NCBI GenBank assembly: GCA_002352105.1
Contig: DEHV01000017.1
Location: 40,950 to 100,137 of the forward strand
Direction of reading: 5' to 3'
Source of the DNA: Chitinophagaceae bacterium UBA2791
GTDB taxonomy: Bacteria; Bacteroidota; Bacteroidia; Chitinophagales; Chitinophagaceae
DNA: 59,188 bases
Positions 25,895 through 34,292 of this stretch are shown here, piece by piece. The position numbers and the translations under genes are program-made. Within the stretch, counting starts at the first letter, position 1. Every line of letters starts with the position of its first letter. The notes beneath the pieces were generated by a model. It searched no databases. It saw only the letters and a list, made by a program, of their open reading frames with translations, and was not told where the DNA came from.

Positions 25895-25895
25895 A

Positions 25896-27233
25896 TTAGT
25901 TTTTAATAAACTCAACTCTCCGGTTCTGCGCTTTTCCTTCGGCGGTATTGTTGGAAGCCACCGGATCAGCCTCTCCCTTACCTTCGGTAATGAGCATTGA
26001 GGAGGAAATCCCTTTGGATGCCAGGTATTTTTTCACGCTTTCTGCTCTTTTTCTAGAAAGCTCCAGGTTTTTATCTTCATCGCCGTCGCTATCGGTATGC
26101 CCGATTATTTTGAATGTAGCATTCCCGCTTTTAATAGCATCGGCAACATCGTTTAAAATGGTAAAGGAGGCCGATTCAATTTCATCGGAACCGCTCGCAA
26201 ACAAAATTTTGTTGGTCGTAAAGCGGCCTTTCAATATTTGGGAACGGATATCATTGCCCTCCTCGGTGATTTTAATATTGGCGATAGCTACCACATGCTT
26301 TTCGTTCATGTCTGTGCCTCTTAGATAAAACTGAATATAACGCGCTAAGTTGTCCGATAAAAAGGAGGGCAAATCAATGGTCTTGTCGTTGTTGATATAG
26401 ACGCGCAATCTCGATCCGTTTACCACCATGGTAAAATGGGTGGAAGTATTGAATTTATCCTGCATCTTGAACGGGATATGGTTATTCATCTTGTTGCTGA
26501 CCTGGCCAAAGCTTTCTACCAATAGTTGGTTGCAGGTAGTAGAGGCTTTCCATAGCGAAAAACCGAACCTGGCCGCCGACTTTGGCCTGTCCAAACTTTG
26601 TTCATCGGTAAAATCAAGGCCGAATCGAGAACCGGCCAACCCCTTGGAATCCAGGTTTTCCGTGATCAGGTCAAATTCCAATGCATAATTTTCAGGAAGC
26701 GCCCCTGTCTTGACGATATACCTGCCGTTGGGATAAAACCGCAGCGCTTTTTCACCGTTGACCAGAATGACTTCGCCGCCGGAGTTGGTATTCCAATTAG
26801 CAGGAAAATCGCCTTGCGCATCCTTGGAAAAGTTTTCATTGAAAAGCAGCGCGCCGTCAGGGAAGAACTGGCTTCCTGTTACAATGTTGGAACTGCTTTT
26901 GGAACCAGCGGACGTGCTGCTCTCCTCTTTGGAACCGGAAGATGCGCTTTTCTCCTTTTTGGAGTTGGAGGATTCACTTTTCTCTTCTTTGGAACTGGAA
27001 GTTTTCTCTTTCTTTTCTTTTTTGGAACTCTTCCCGTCGCCTTCTAAAACTTCGTCCAGCGCTTTATCGGTTTTTTTTGAAGCTTCATTTTCCACCCGTC
27101 TTTCAACGGTTCGTTCAGCTGCTTTTTGCGCTTTTTTACCGAGTCTTTCTATGAATTGCGCTTCCGCTCCGGTACTTAAAAACAGGAGCAGGATTGCCGA
27201 CCCCAATTTGCAGATGATCTGTGAAGTTCTCAT
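25896..27233 (-). CDS. OmpA-family C-terminal domain protein with Lys/Ser-rich linker
   Basis: 445 residues. Signal peptide about 1-25 (LLFLSTGAEAQ). Residues about 30-65 are charged and helical (KKAQKAAERTVERRVENEAS). Residues about 68-118 are an almost pure Lys/Glu/Ser linker built of imperfect repeats. Residues about 125-320 form a beta-sandwich, laminin-G-like unit (LFNENFSKDAQGDFPANW, ALEFDLITENLD). The C-terminal OmpA domain (about 335-445) has NKILFASGSDEIESAS, FKIIGHTDSDGDEDKNLELS and AEGKAQNRRVEFIKN, which bind peptidoglycan. It probably links an outer-membrane or periplasmic sensor-like domain to the wall. No beta-barrel is seen. Confidence 0.85.
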   Translation of the reverse strand: MRTSQIICKLGSAILLLFLSTGAEAQFIERLGKKAQKAAERTVERRVENEASKKTDKALDEVLEGDGKSSKKEKKEKTSSSKEEKSESSNSKKEKSASSGSKEESSTSAGSKSSSNIVTGSQFFPDGALLFNENFSKDAQGDFPANWNTNSGGEVILVNGEKALRFYPNGRYIVKTGALPENYALEFDLITENLDSKGLAGSRFGLDFTDEQSLDRPKSAARFGFSLWKASTTCNQLLVESFGQVSNKMNNHIPFKMQDKFNTSTHFTMVVNGSRLRVYINNDKTIDLPSFLSDNLARYIQFYLRGTDMNEKHVVAIANIKITEEGNDIRSQILKGRFTTNKILFASGSDEIESASFTILNDVADAIKSGNATFKIIGHTDSDGDEDKNLELSRKRAESVKKYLASKGISSSMLITEGKGEADPVASNNTAEGKAQNRRVEFIKN

Positions 27234-27628
27234 GTCTTTGTTTTTTATTCTTTTATGACTTTTTCGGTGGATTTATTCCTTTGCGCCTGCTAATGCCAGT
27301 ACAAATGTCCCTTTTCTCTTGGCCTTTACTTGGATAGATGGATAACGCTTAGCGCCTTATCTGCGGCGTTGAGCAAAATTCTCTTATTGCTCAGCGTTTG
27401 ACGACGGCGATCGCTGTTGTAAAAATATGAATATATCGTCAATTGGCTTCCTGCCTTCCCCGCTGATCTGAACGTATTGAGATGATCAAAAAGCCGGCCA
27501 TTATTGAAAGCAATTGGCCTGGGCTGCCTGTAAATGAGGAAAATTAATATAGGCGTCTATCGCCGGAACTTCTGCGTAGACGGATCTTCTATTTTGGTCA
27601 AAGGCGTTTGCTTGGGATTATAACTTTT
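27234..27628. other. Intergenic region with one hairpin
   Basis: 395 bases, no gene. GCGTTGAGCAA (27366-27376) and TTGCTCAGCGT (27387-27397) form an 11-bp stem with two G-T pairs and a 10-base loop. It lies downstream of the truncated transporter on the reverse strand and may end its transcript. Confidence 0.5.
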
Positions 27629-28054
27629 TTATCTTAATTGACTAAGTTTCCCCGCTTTCGATTTTCTCGTCAGTATATGGATGATAAGCCAGGTTGCCAG
27701 ATAGGTGAAGCCGCAGATCGTGAACAACAGGTTGTAGCCTGTAACGATGTTTCCCGCTGTTTTATAGAGGTCAAGCAGGTTTCCGACAAGTATGGGAAAA
27801 AGGATGCCGCCAATAGCTCCTGCCATCCCGCCGATGCCGACAACCGATCCCACGGCTTCTGAAGGAAAAAGATCGGATGCAATGGTAAATACATTCGTCG
27901 CCCAGGCTTGGTGTGCGGCGACGGCCAGGCTGATCAGCAGTACGACCGTCCAGCCGTTCGTTGCAAATTGCGTCAGAATAATGGATACTTCAAGGAGGGC
28001 AAATATCAGCGCTACAATAAACCACCTGTAGTTGTTGCGGAAAATAGGTCGCAT
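27629..28054 (-). pseudogene. MFS sugar-acid transporter, C-terminal fragment
   Basis: 141 codons matching only the last third of a hexuronate/galactonate-type MFS transporter (normally about 430 residues). Recognisable: AAHQAWATNVFTIASDLFP, then AVGSVVGIGGMAGAIGGILF, the classic ExuT-like helix 10-11 region, and a final span ending LIIHILT. An in-frame TAG lies nine codons before the first ATG, and the dehydratase gene ends only 34 bases upstream, so the first eight or so spans have been deleted. A four-span remnant is unlikely to transport. In intact loci this transporter typically accompanies the adjacent sugar-acid dehydratase. Confidence 0.85.
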
Positions 28055-28088
28055 GCGTATGGCGCTTGATCGCTATAATTGTTTTATG

Positions 28089-29375
28089 TTACCAGTTGCG
28101 GAGCGAACCGTCCGGGGCTTCGAGCGTCGGATGCGGATACTTTGTATTCTCCGTGATTTCCATCAGCAGATCGGCTTTTTCAGGGTAGAATTCCACGCCC
28201 AGGCCAGGAGCAGGGTTCAGGTATAACCGGCCTTTTTCGAAAAGCATATAGTCTTTCTGAAAATAGGCCGGACGTTCTACAACCCCGCCGGCGATTTCCA
28301 TCAGGCATTTAGACGAAGTGGCTGAACCGAGCACATGCACCAGCGCGGCTGTGGATAGCGGGCCGGTAAAATGGGGTATCATGCCAACGTAATGCGTTTC
28401 GGCAAGGGCGATGATCTTCTTCAGTTCCGAAATTCCGCCGCAGTTTGGCAGCGTCACCCGGGAAAAATCGATCCACTCTTTTTCAATGAACTCATTGATA
28501 TCCCATTTGTCGCCGAATTGTTCTCCGACGGCAATGGGAACCCTGGTCATCTTTCTTATATTCGAGTAGGCCGCCACATTTTCCGACCTGACGATGTCTT
28601 CGACAAAATAGGGCTCCATCTGTTCCAACTGGTTGCATATCCTTATCGCCTCGGGAAAATCGAAACGGGTATGGATGTCGATTGCCCAGTTGCCATTCCC
28701 TCCCACGGCGTCATTTATGCGCTTGCAATAGTCGATAGTGCTCTTAGTGTGAGCGAAAGGCTCGAATGTCTTTGAATTGCGGCCGCCTCCTGTTGGCCCT
28801 ATGCGATAGCATCGAAATCCGTCTTTTATGCAGTCTTTAGCTCTTCCTTCTTCAGTGGGGGCTTTGGAGGGTCGATATCCGGTTGCATAACATTCCACAA
28901 AATTCCGGGTTGATCCCCCGAGCAGCTCATATACCGGCGCATTCAGCGCCTTTCCCTTTATATCCCAAAGCGCCATTTCAATACCGCCGATGGCGTGCAG
29001 CTTCTCGCGGCCGGCGGGATAAAACATACCGCGATACAACAACTGCCACAGATGCTCTATTCTGAAAGGATCCTCGCTGATCAGCATTTCCGCGCATTGC
29101 CGGACGGTATCCGGCGATCCGCCTTCGCCCACGCCGGTAATGCGTTTGTTCGTGTGCACGACCACGATCCCTCTCGCCTGGTTAAAAAGCGGTTTCGTAT
29201 AACCGGGAGCTGCGTAGTAACTGATTTTTGTGATGATAAGATTGGAAGAGGGGACGTCCAATCCGGGTCTGACTGTTGTGTTACTAAAAGCGTAGGCCGC
29301 CCGAAGCGATGAAATTCCGCCGACAAGCGCTAAAGACGCGCCAATTGACGACTTTAAGAAGGATCTTCTTTCCAT
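28089..29375 (-). CDS. Enolase-superfamily sugar-acid dehydratase
   Basis: 428 residues. The N-terminus MERRSFLKSSIGASLALVGG looks like a Tat-type signal (RRSFLK), unusual for enzymes of this family, which are mostly cytoplasmic; it is common in Bacteroidota members. The enolase fold follows: metal ligands D in WAIDIHTRFD, E in YFVEDIVR, E in PIAVGEQFG; the IDIH arrangement and a late His in IPHFTGPLS resemble mannonate/galactonate/gluconate dehydratases. Such enzymes convert aldonic acids to 2-keto-3-deoxy acids. It lies upstream of the truncated transporter, probably the relic of a two-gene operon. Substrate not determinable. Confidence 0.85.
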   Translation of the reverse strand: MERRSFLKSSIGASLALVGGISSLRAAYAFSNTTVRPGLDVPSSNLIITKISYYAAPGYTKPLFNQARGIVVVHTNKRITGVGEGGSPDTVRQCAEMLISEDPFRIEHLWQLLYRGMFYPAGREKLHAIGGIEMALWDIKGKALNAPVYELLGGSTRNFVECYATGYRPSKAPTEEGRAKDCIKDGFRCYRIGPTGGGRNSKTFEPFAHTKSTIDYCKRINDAVGGNGNWAIDIHTRFDFPEAIRICNQLEQMEPYFVEDIVRSENVAAYSNIRKMTRVPIAVGEQFGDKWDINEFIEKEWIDFSRVTLPNCGGISELKKIIALAETHYVGMIPHFTGPLSTAALVHVLGSATSSKCLMEIAGGVVERPAYFQKDYMLFEKGRLYLNPAPGLGVEFYPEKADLLMEITENTKYPHPTLEAPDGSLRNW

Positions 29376-30380
29376 AAGTTCAAACGATAGATGTTTAGCG
29401 CCGAGTCATCCGTGAGCAGAAGAAAGAGAACCTTCTGTTTCGGGAAATCCGGCAGGAATAGGAATAAGTAAGGGTACTTATGAAAAAGGAATCGATAACC
29501 GAATCTATAATCTTTTCCCGATCTGTCAAATTTTTTGTCGCCAGCCTCTTGTCAGACGCGATAGTTTCATTATTAGTTTTTAATAGCACAATACATAATA
29601 TATTACTTATTTACCAGCGTAAAGACGCAGAATGGTTCCGCGAATTGCCTGGTATTCCTTGCTGCCATCAATGATGGTATTTTGAGAAAATGTTGCGTCG
29701 GCGCAAACAAATAATATATATATATTGAAATAGAGATACGTTTCATAAACAGAGCTTGTCTAAAAATAGAATTTTGGATTTCCTTGATTTTTTTCGCAAC
29801 TGTTACTATCCGCTTTGTTTTGCTTTTTTAAAAAAACCGGATCTTGTTTCATGGAAGTTCGTTTTAGTATTGAAATACGGCTTATTTCCTTTTATAACCG
29901 GCGTCATCGGGTATTTTAATAACTTATCACAACAAATCTAATTTTCTGCACAAAGGTTGTTTTAGCTGATATTGACTAATTCTTCCCCTATTTTGTAGGG
30001 CTTTGAAAAACAAACCCGGGAAAAAACGAATAAGCCATTATATGTTTAACCATACTGTGGCTATGTTTCTGCTCTTATATGTGTTTTGCCAGCCCCGGAC
30101 TTCTCCTTGACTCGGCGCGTAAACTTCTTAACGGCCAGCGGGAGATTTCCTCAACGGCGACAACCCGGCACATTCGATAGATTGCCTGCGGCGCACGAAT
30201 AAAAATCAGCCGGCCGGCTAACCAGGATCATATAACGGATAGATAAAAACATGGACTTTACAATAGTCTTTGCTGCCGTAAACAGGAATGTAAACATGCT
30301 GGCAGCGGTCAATTTCAAGGTTTATTGCCGTCCCTGTAACGCTGAAATTATTTAAGCCGCTATCAATATTCTTTTAAACT
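29376..30380. other. Long A/T-rich intergenic region
   Basis: 1005 bases with no convincing gene. 29480-30010 is strongly A/T-rich, with a TTTTTTAAAAAA tract near 29825 and short frames (up to 64 codons) with hydrophobic, low-complexity products that match nothing I know. A CCCTA/TAGGG hairpin lies near 29985-30000. The 3' part (30080-30380) returns to normal composition and should contain the regulator's promoter, but no clear box pair was found. No transposase remnant recognised. Confidence 0.5.
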
Positions 30381-31103
30381 ATGGAGGCGACAGATCACAA
30401 TTGTATTACCTGTAAGGTCAGAAACTGTTCTCTGCTGAAGACCTGTGATAAGCCTACGCTTACGGCCATCAGCGCGTATAAATTTCCCAGATCGTTACAA
30501 AAAGGAGAGCGGCTCTTCTCGGAAGGCGACCCCGTGCGGGGCGTCTGCTTTATAAAACAGGGACTGCTCAAGGTGGAGCTGAACGGCAAGCAGGGCAGGC
30601 CGCTGATCCTTCAGATCGCCGGCAAGGGTTCTGTTTTTGGCCATAGAGCCAATGCCAGCCATTCCGTTCACACGTTCTCTGCAACTGCGGTATCTGAAGT
30701 GTCGTATTGTTATATCTCGCGTAACCTGTTTAACAAGATCGCCGATAAAAGTCCCTCGCTCAAGCAACAGCTCGTCAATCGCTTTTTGGATGAGCTGGCG
30801 CTCGTGGAAAAGAAGATCGTTAATCTCGCGCATAAAACGGTCAGGGAAAAAGTTGCAGAGGCGCTTTTGATGATTGCGGAAGCTTATCGGTATGAAGAAA
30901 GAAAACTAAGCTTCCAGATCAACTTCTGCAGGCAGGAGATAGCCGATCTTGCCGATACCACCAAGGGGCAGGTCTCAAAAATAGTGAACGACTTCGAAAA
31001 GGAAGGACTGATCAAATGCGTCGCCAGAAAATTCAGCTATCTCAATATCGCGATGCTGCGGCAGATCGCCGGCTATTCTTCGTTGTCCGGCGAAGGAAAA
31101 TAG
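30381..31103 (+). CDS. Crp/Fnr-family regulator with N-terminal cysteine cluster
   Basis: 240 residues. The first 22 residues hold four cysteines, C8, C11, C16 and C22 (C-x2-C-x4-C-x5-C), in a position like the FNR Fe-S ligands, so it may sense O2 or NO through a [4Fe-4S] cluster. A cyclic-nucleotide-like beta-roll (about 30-145: KGERLFSEGDPVRGVCFIKQG) follows, then a dimer helix and a C-terminal winged helix (about 170-225) with recognition helix CRQEIADLADTTKGQVSKIV. The E-x2-S-R of FNR/CRP is altered to TTKGQVSK, so its DNA site may differ. The nearest gene sets it could control are the sugar operon and the respiratory operon downstream; no FNR-type TTGAT-N4-ATCAA box was found before either. 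Confidence 0.85.
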   Translation: MEATDHNCITCKVRNCSLLKTCDKPTLTAISAYKFPRSLQKGERLFSEGDPVRGVCFIKQGLLKVELNGKQGRPLILQIAGKGSVFGHRANASHSVHTFSATAVSEVSYCYISRNLFNKIADKSPSLKQQLVNRFLDELALVEKKIVNLAHKTVREKVAEALLMIAEAYRYEERKLSFQINFCRQEIADLADTTKGQVSKIVNDFEKEGLIKCVARKFSYLNIAMLRQIAGYSSLSGEGK

Positions 31104-31454
31104 CGAATTGTTCAAGTTTCCAAATAGACGGTACAATCCCTGGCTATCTAATAGTCCGAATGAATATTTGGATATGACGGCTGCTTATCCGGGAAACTCA
31201 TTGATTCGGATCTGAATCCCCGGTTTTATGTTCTGGAATAGCCCCGACGCTTTATAAAAACGCGAAATCGAATCTTATTACGAGCAAGCTCGCTGAGCTG
31301 GACGAAAAGGCAGCAGCATGAAAACAAGCAAACGCTTGCGGAGCGGGGAATTGGAAAACTAATCTTATTTTATGCCCATTAAACCGGATGAGATGAATAG
31401 AAATAATTTATTGGCGCAGAATCCTCTATATTAAATGGCTAATTCAATTAGAAT
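31104..31454. other. Intergenic region before the sugar operon
   Basis: 351 bases. A short open stretch ending at TGA near 31320 (LITSKLAELDEKAAA) reads like the C-terminus of a lost gene. The LacI-type operator at 31328-31339 follows directly. No -33/-7 pair is certain. Confidence 0.4.
31328..31339. promoter_or_regulatory. LacI-family operator-like palindrome
   Basis: GCAAACGCTTGC fits the GCAAnCGnTTGC symmetry with the central CG that LacI/GalR-family repressors bind. It lies about 115 bases upstream of the ROK kinase gene, so it could regulate the sugar operon. No LacI gene is in the window. Confidence 0.45.
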
Positions 31455-32405
31455 ATGGATCAATTTGCGATCGGGGTTGATATCGGGGGAACAAGGACCA
31501 AACTGGGGCTGGTAAATATTAAGACCGGAGAAGTGTTGTATGAAATTGTTCATGCCACCGAGAAGGAGAGCGAAGGGCCTTTTCTTCAACAGATATACCG
31601 ATCCATACATGAATTTGGAATGCTGTTGGCTGATGCAAAAGCAAGCCTGGATGGCATTGGTTTTGGCATACCCGGGTTTGTCGACGAGCATGGCGTGGTC
31701 GACACGACGTACGGGTTCCTGCGGTTCATGGAAAATTATCCCTTAAAATCAAAGATTGAAGCGGATACAGGTATTGCCTGTCGTTTAGATAACGATGCAA
31801 GGGTCGTCGCATTGGGAGAAGCGCTTTTCGGCTCGGGGAGAAACCATTCGCGGGTATTGGCGCTTACCCTCGGCACGGGATTAGGAGTAGGATTTGTAGT
31901 AAACGGGATCTTTCCTGATCCATTACCCTTTAGCCATATGAGCGGTCATATGAGTATAGGCGATAAAGGCGAACGGTGTTATTGCGGAAAGACCGGCTGC
32001 CTGGAAGCGCAGGTTTCATCGGCTGCGATTTTCAACGCAAAGCATTTGACCCGGTTGGCGTCGTCGGGCGGCGCGCTCCCGGATCCTCAGCAGGTGTTTA
32101 CCCTTGCCAGGGACGGAAACCCTTTTGCCGCTGAGATTGTGAATGGCATTATAGAGGCGTTACAAAAAGGAATTCATAATTTCATCAATATTTATGCTCC
32201 GGATATTATTGTTATTGGGGGAGGCATGTCCAGAAGCTTAAAGGAGCATATTAAAGAGTTAAATCAAATCAATTATTTGTCGCCGTATAGAAACTATACC
32301 TGCGAGGTGCGGATATCTGATTTACAGGAACAAGCGGGCATATTGGGCGCGGCCGCCCTTTTTAGCAATCGAAACAACAGTAATAGTAACAATGAGAAAG
32401 ACTAA
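31455..32405 (+). CDS. ROK-family sugar kinase
   Basis: 316-residue ASKHA-fold kinase. The phosphate loop is GVDIGGTRTKLGLVN; the second is ALTLGTGLGVGFVVNG; the ROK zinc motif is CYCGKTGCLEA. The substrate-contact Asp lies in CRLDNDARVVAL. There is no N-terminal winged helix, so it is an enzyme rather than a NagC-type repressor. ROK kinases phosphorylate glucose, mannose, fructose, GlcNAc or related sugars. The stop overlaps the permease start by 14 bases, showing tight coupling in a permease-kinase-isomerase operon. Confidence 0.9.
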   Translation: MDQFAIGVDIGGTRTKLGLVNIKTGEVLYEIVHATEKESEGPFLQQIYRSIHEFGMLLADAKASLDGIGFGIPGFVDEHGVVDTTYGFLRFMENYPLKSKIEADTGIACRLDNDARVVALGEALFGSGRNHSRVLALTLGTGLGVGFVVNGIFPDPLPFSHMSGHMSIGDKGERCYCGKTGCLEAQVSSAAIFNAKHLTRLASSGGALPDPQQVFTLARDGNPFAAEIVNGIIEALQKGIHNFINIYAPDIIVIGGGMSRSLKEHIKELNQINYLSPYRNYTCEVRISDLQEQAGILGAAALFSNRNNSNSNNEKD

Positions 32406-33306
32406 TCGGCCGTGGCTGGCATATGCCATTATCGCAGGTTTGTGCTGGGGCGTCTGGGGAACGCTCGCAAAATTCATTTCAGAAGATGTGTCGCCTTACA
32501 TGAACCACATCCTGTTTACGATCGGGATGCTGTTTACCCTTCCTTTTGTAATTCGAAGATGCCGGCGGAAACAATTAAATAAGAAGGGAACGCTGTGGGG
32601 TTTTGTTGCCGGCTTTTTTGCCATCAGTGGAAACATAGCCATATACTATGCTTTTACCAGCGGCGGCGAGGCTTCTATTGTGGTTCCATTGACGAATTTG
32701 TACCCGATGGTCACTATCTTTATTGCCTTTCTTTTCCTTAAAGAAAGGCTCAATGTTTTAAATATAGCGGGATTATGTATGGCGCTGCCTGCGATCGTAT
32801 TGTTGTCGGGATATTATTCGCTGCTTACCGACCCGGCAGCGTTTGTAAAGACGGTTGAGCTGGAAAACTGGTTTTGGTTTTCGTTAATTTCCTTTTTGTG
32901 CTGGGGCATATTCAGCGCTTCCCAAAAGATCACTACCAATAACCTTAGCGCCGAATGGGCTTATGTGATTTTTGTGGTTAGCTCCGTATTGTTTTCTGTT
33001 GGTTTCCTGATCGCAGGAAAAGCTGATCTTGACCTTTCAGGTAAGTCTGCTTCTTTGGGAAGCATTGCGGGGATGTTAAACGGGTTGGGCGTGCTTGCCA
33101 GCTTTGCCGCGTACAAAGCCGAAGGGAAAGCATCTGCTGTAACTACTGTTGCCGGCGCCCTGCAACCGGTCTTTACCATTATACTGGCAATGGCATTCTT
33201 ACATGAACAATTCTCCACTCCCGAAGGAATAGGAATAGTACTCGCTATTATAGGAGCGCTGCTGCTTTCTTACGAAAAAAGCGCTAAGAAAATCATTCTC
33301 AATTAA
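32392..33306 (+). CDS. GRP-type (glucose/ribose porter) sugar permease
   Basis: 304 residues with ten hydrophobic spans in two five-span halves of the drug/metabolite-transporter superfamily. It begins WLAYAIIAGLCWGVWGTLAK, the usual first span of GlcU/RbsU-like porters, and the second half repeats it (FWFSLISFLCWGIFSASQK). Inner-membrane, proton-coupled sugar uptake is the family role. It overlaps the ROK kinase gene by 14 bases and is followed 11 bases later by the SIS-domain gene, so the three form one transcription unit. The particular sugar is not predictable. Confidence 0.85.
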   Translation: MRKTNRPWLAYAIIAGLCWGVWGTLAKFISEDVSPYMNHILFTIGMLFTLPFVIRRCRRKQLNKKGTLWGFVAGFFAISGNIAIYYAFTSGGEASIVVPLTNLYPMVTIFIAFLFLKERLNVLNIAGLCMALPAIVLLSGYYSLLTDPAAFVKTVELENWFWFSLISFLCWGIFSASQKITTNNLSAEWAYVIFVVSSVLFSVGFLIAGKADLDLSGKSASLGSIAGMLNGLGVLASFAAYKAEGKASAVTTVAGALQPVFTIILAMAFLHEQFSTPEGIGIVLAIIGALLLSYEKSAKKIILN

Positions 33307-33317
33307 GCAAAGAAATC

Positions 33318-34238
33318 ATGGACATGTTAAATGAAATAATGGGGATACCGGAGCATGCAAAGCTGTTCATTGAAAAATCGCCCGCTTTTTCATTGCCTTT
33401 AGGGACGCCCTACCTGGGGATGGGCTCTTCCTATTTCAGCTGTTTGGCGTTCAAATATATGGGCATTGATATTTATCCGGAGACAGCGGCAGAATATTTT
33501 TATTATTTATCGGGCAATTCCAAACTGCCTATGGGGGCGCTCCTGTCTCAATCGGGGAAAAGCAGCGAGGCGCTTTGGTGCAGGGATCTGTTCGATAAGT
33601 ATATAGCGGTGACCAATGACCGGGAAAGCCCGATTGCCTTGCATCCTGCAGTAGAAAACGTAGTGGACCTATACGCAGGAAAGGAAGAGTATTCATCGTC
33701 AAAAACCTATATTAACACCTTACTGGCGTTGTTTAAGGGCTTCGGTTTTGATCAGGCGAAGAAGATGGCAAGGCTGTCCGGCAACATGGAAAAGTATAGA
33801 AAACAGGGGAAAGAACTGGCAGAGAAGGTATTTGAGATCATGCAACATAAAAATATCTCCGGCTTTTATATCACTGGCGCCGGTCCAAATATCGCGACAG
33901 CGCTTCAGGCTGCCCTTATCTTAAGTGAAACGACCAAGTTAGGTTTCCAGGGTATGTCCCTGGGGCAATATGATCATGGCCCGAAGGAAACGGCGGCAAA
34001 CAGTATTGTTATACAGGTTGTTTCCCGGGGAAAGGAATATGAAAGAAATAAAAAGACCAGGGAAATGATCAGGGCGGCAGGCGCCGATGTTTTTATAGTG
34101 GAAGAACAGGATGCCGATGAGTTCGAGTCTGTCCTGTACAATATTATTCCTTTTAATTTCCTGGGCTATTATTTGGCCGACCTCCTCGGGATTAAAGAAA
34201 CATTTGTTGTCGGAAAAAAAATAACAGAAGTAGAATGA
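33318..34238 (+). CDS. Double SIS-domain sugar isomerase/deglycase-like protein
   Basis: 306 residues with two SIS folds, as in the isomerase half of GlmS and in FrlB/AgaS-type enzymes. The first SIS (about 25-130) has LGMGSSYFSCLAFK and the phosphosugar loop LSQSGKSSEALW; the second (about 170-295) has YITGAGPNIATALQAALILS and SLGQYDHGPKE. Such proteins isomerise or deaminate amino-sugar phosphates or cleave fructosamine-6-phosphates. Acting after a permease and a ROK kinase, it would convert the phosphorylated sugar made by its neighbour. A glycosidase gene follows 54 bases later. Confidence 0.85.
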   Translation: MDMLNEIMGIPEHAKLFIEKSPAFSLPLGTPYLGMGSSYFSCLAFKYMGIDIYPETAAEYFYYLSGNSKLPMGALLSQSGKSSEALWCRDLFDKYIAVTNDRESPIALHPAVENVVDLYAGKEEYSSSKTYINTLLALFKGFGFDQAKKMARLSGNMEKYRKQGKELAEKVFEIMQHKNISGFYITGAGPNIATALQAALILSETTKLGFQGMSLGQYDHGPKETAANSIVIQVVSRGKEYERNKKTREMIRAAGADVFIVEEQDADEFESVLYNIIPFNFLGYYLADLLGIKETFVVGKKITEVE

Positions 34239-34292
34239 CTGGCGATGCGAAAAGGGTATAAACTTATTAATCTTTATTTTTAAAAACACAGA

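Noticed and set aside
29480..29941. Short frames (61-64 codons) in the A/T-rich gap
   Set aside because: Low-complexity, hydrophobic or Ser/Arg-rich products without start signals or known relatives; not supportable as genes.
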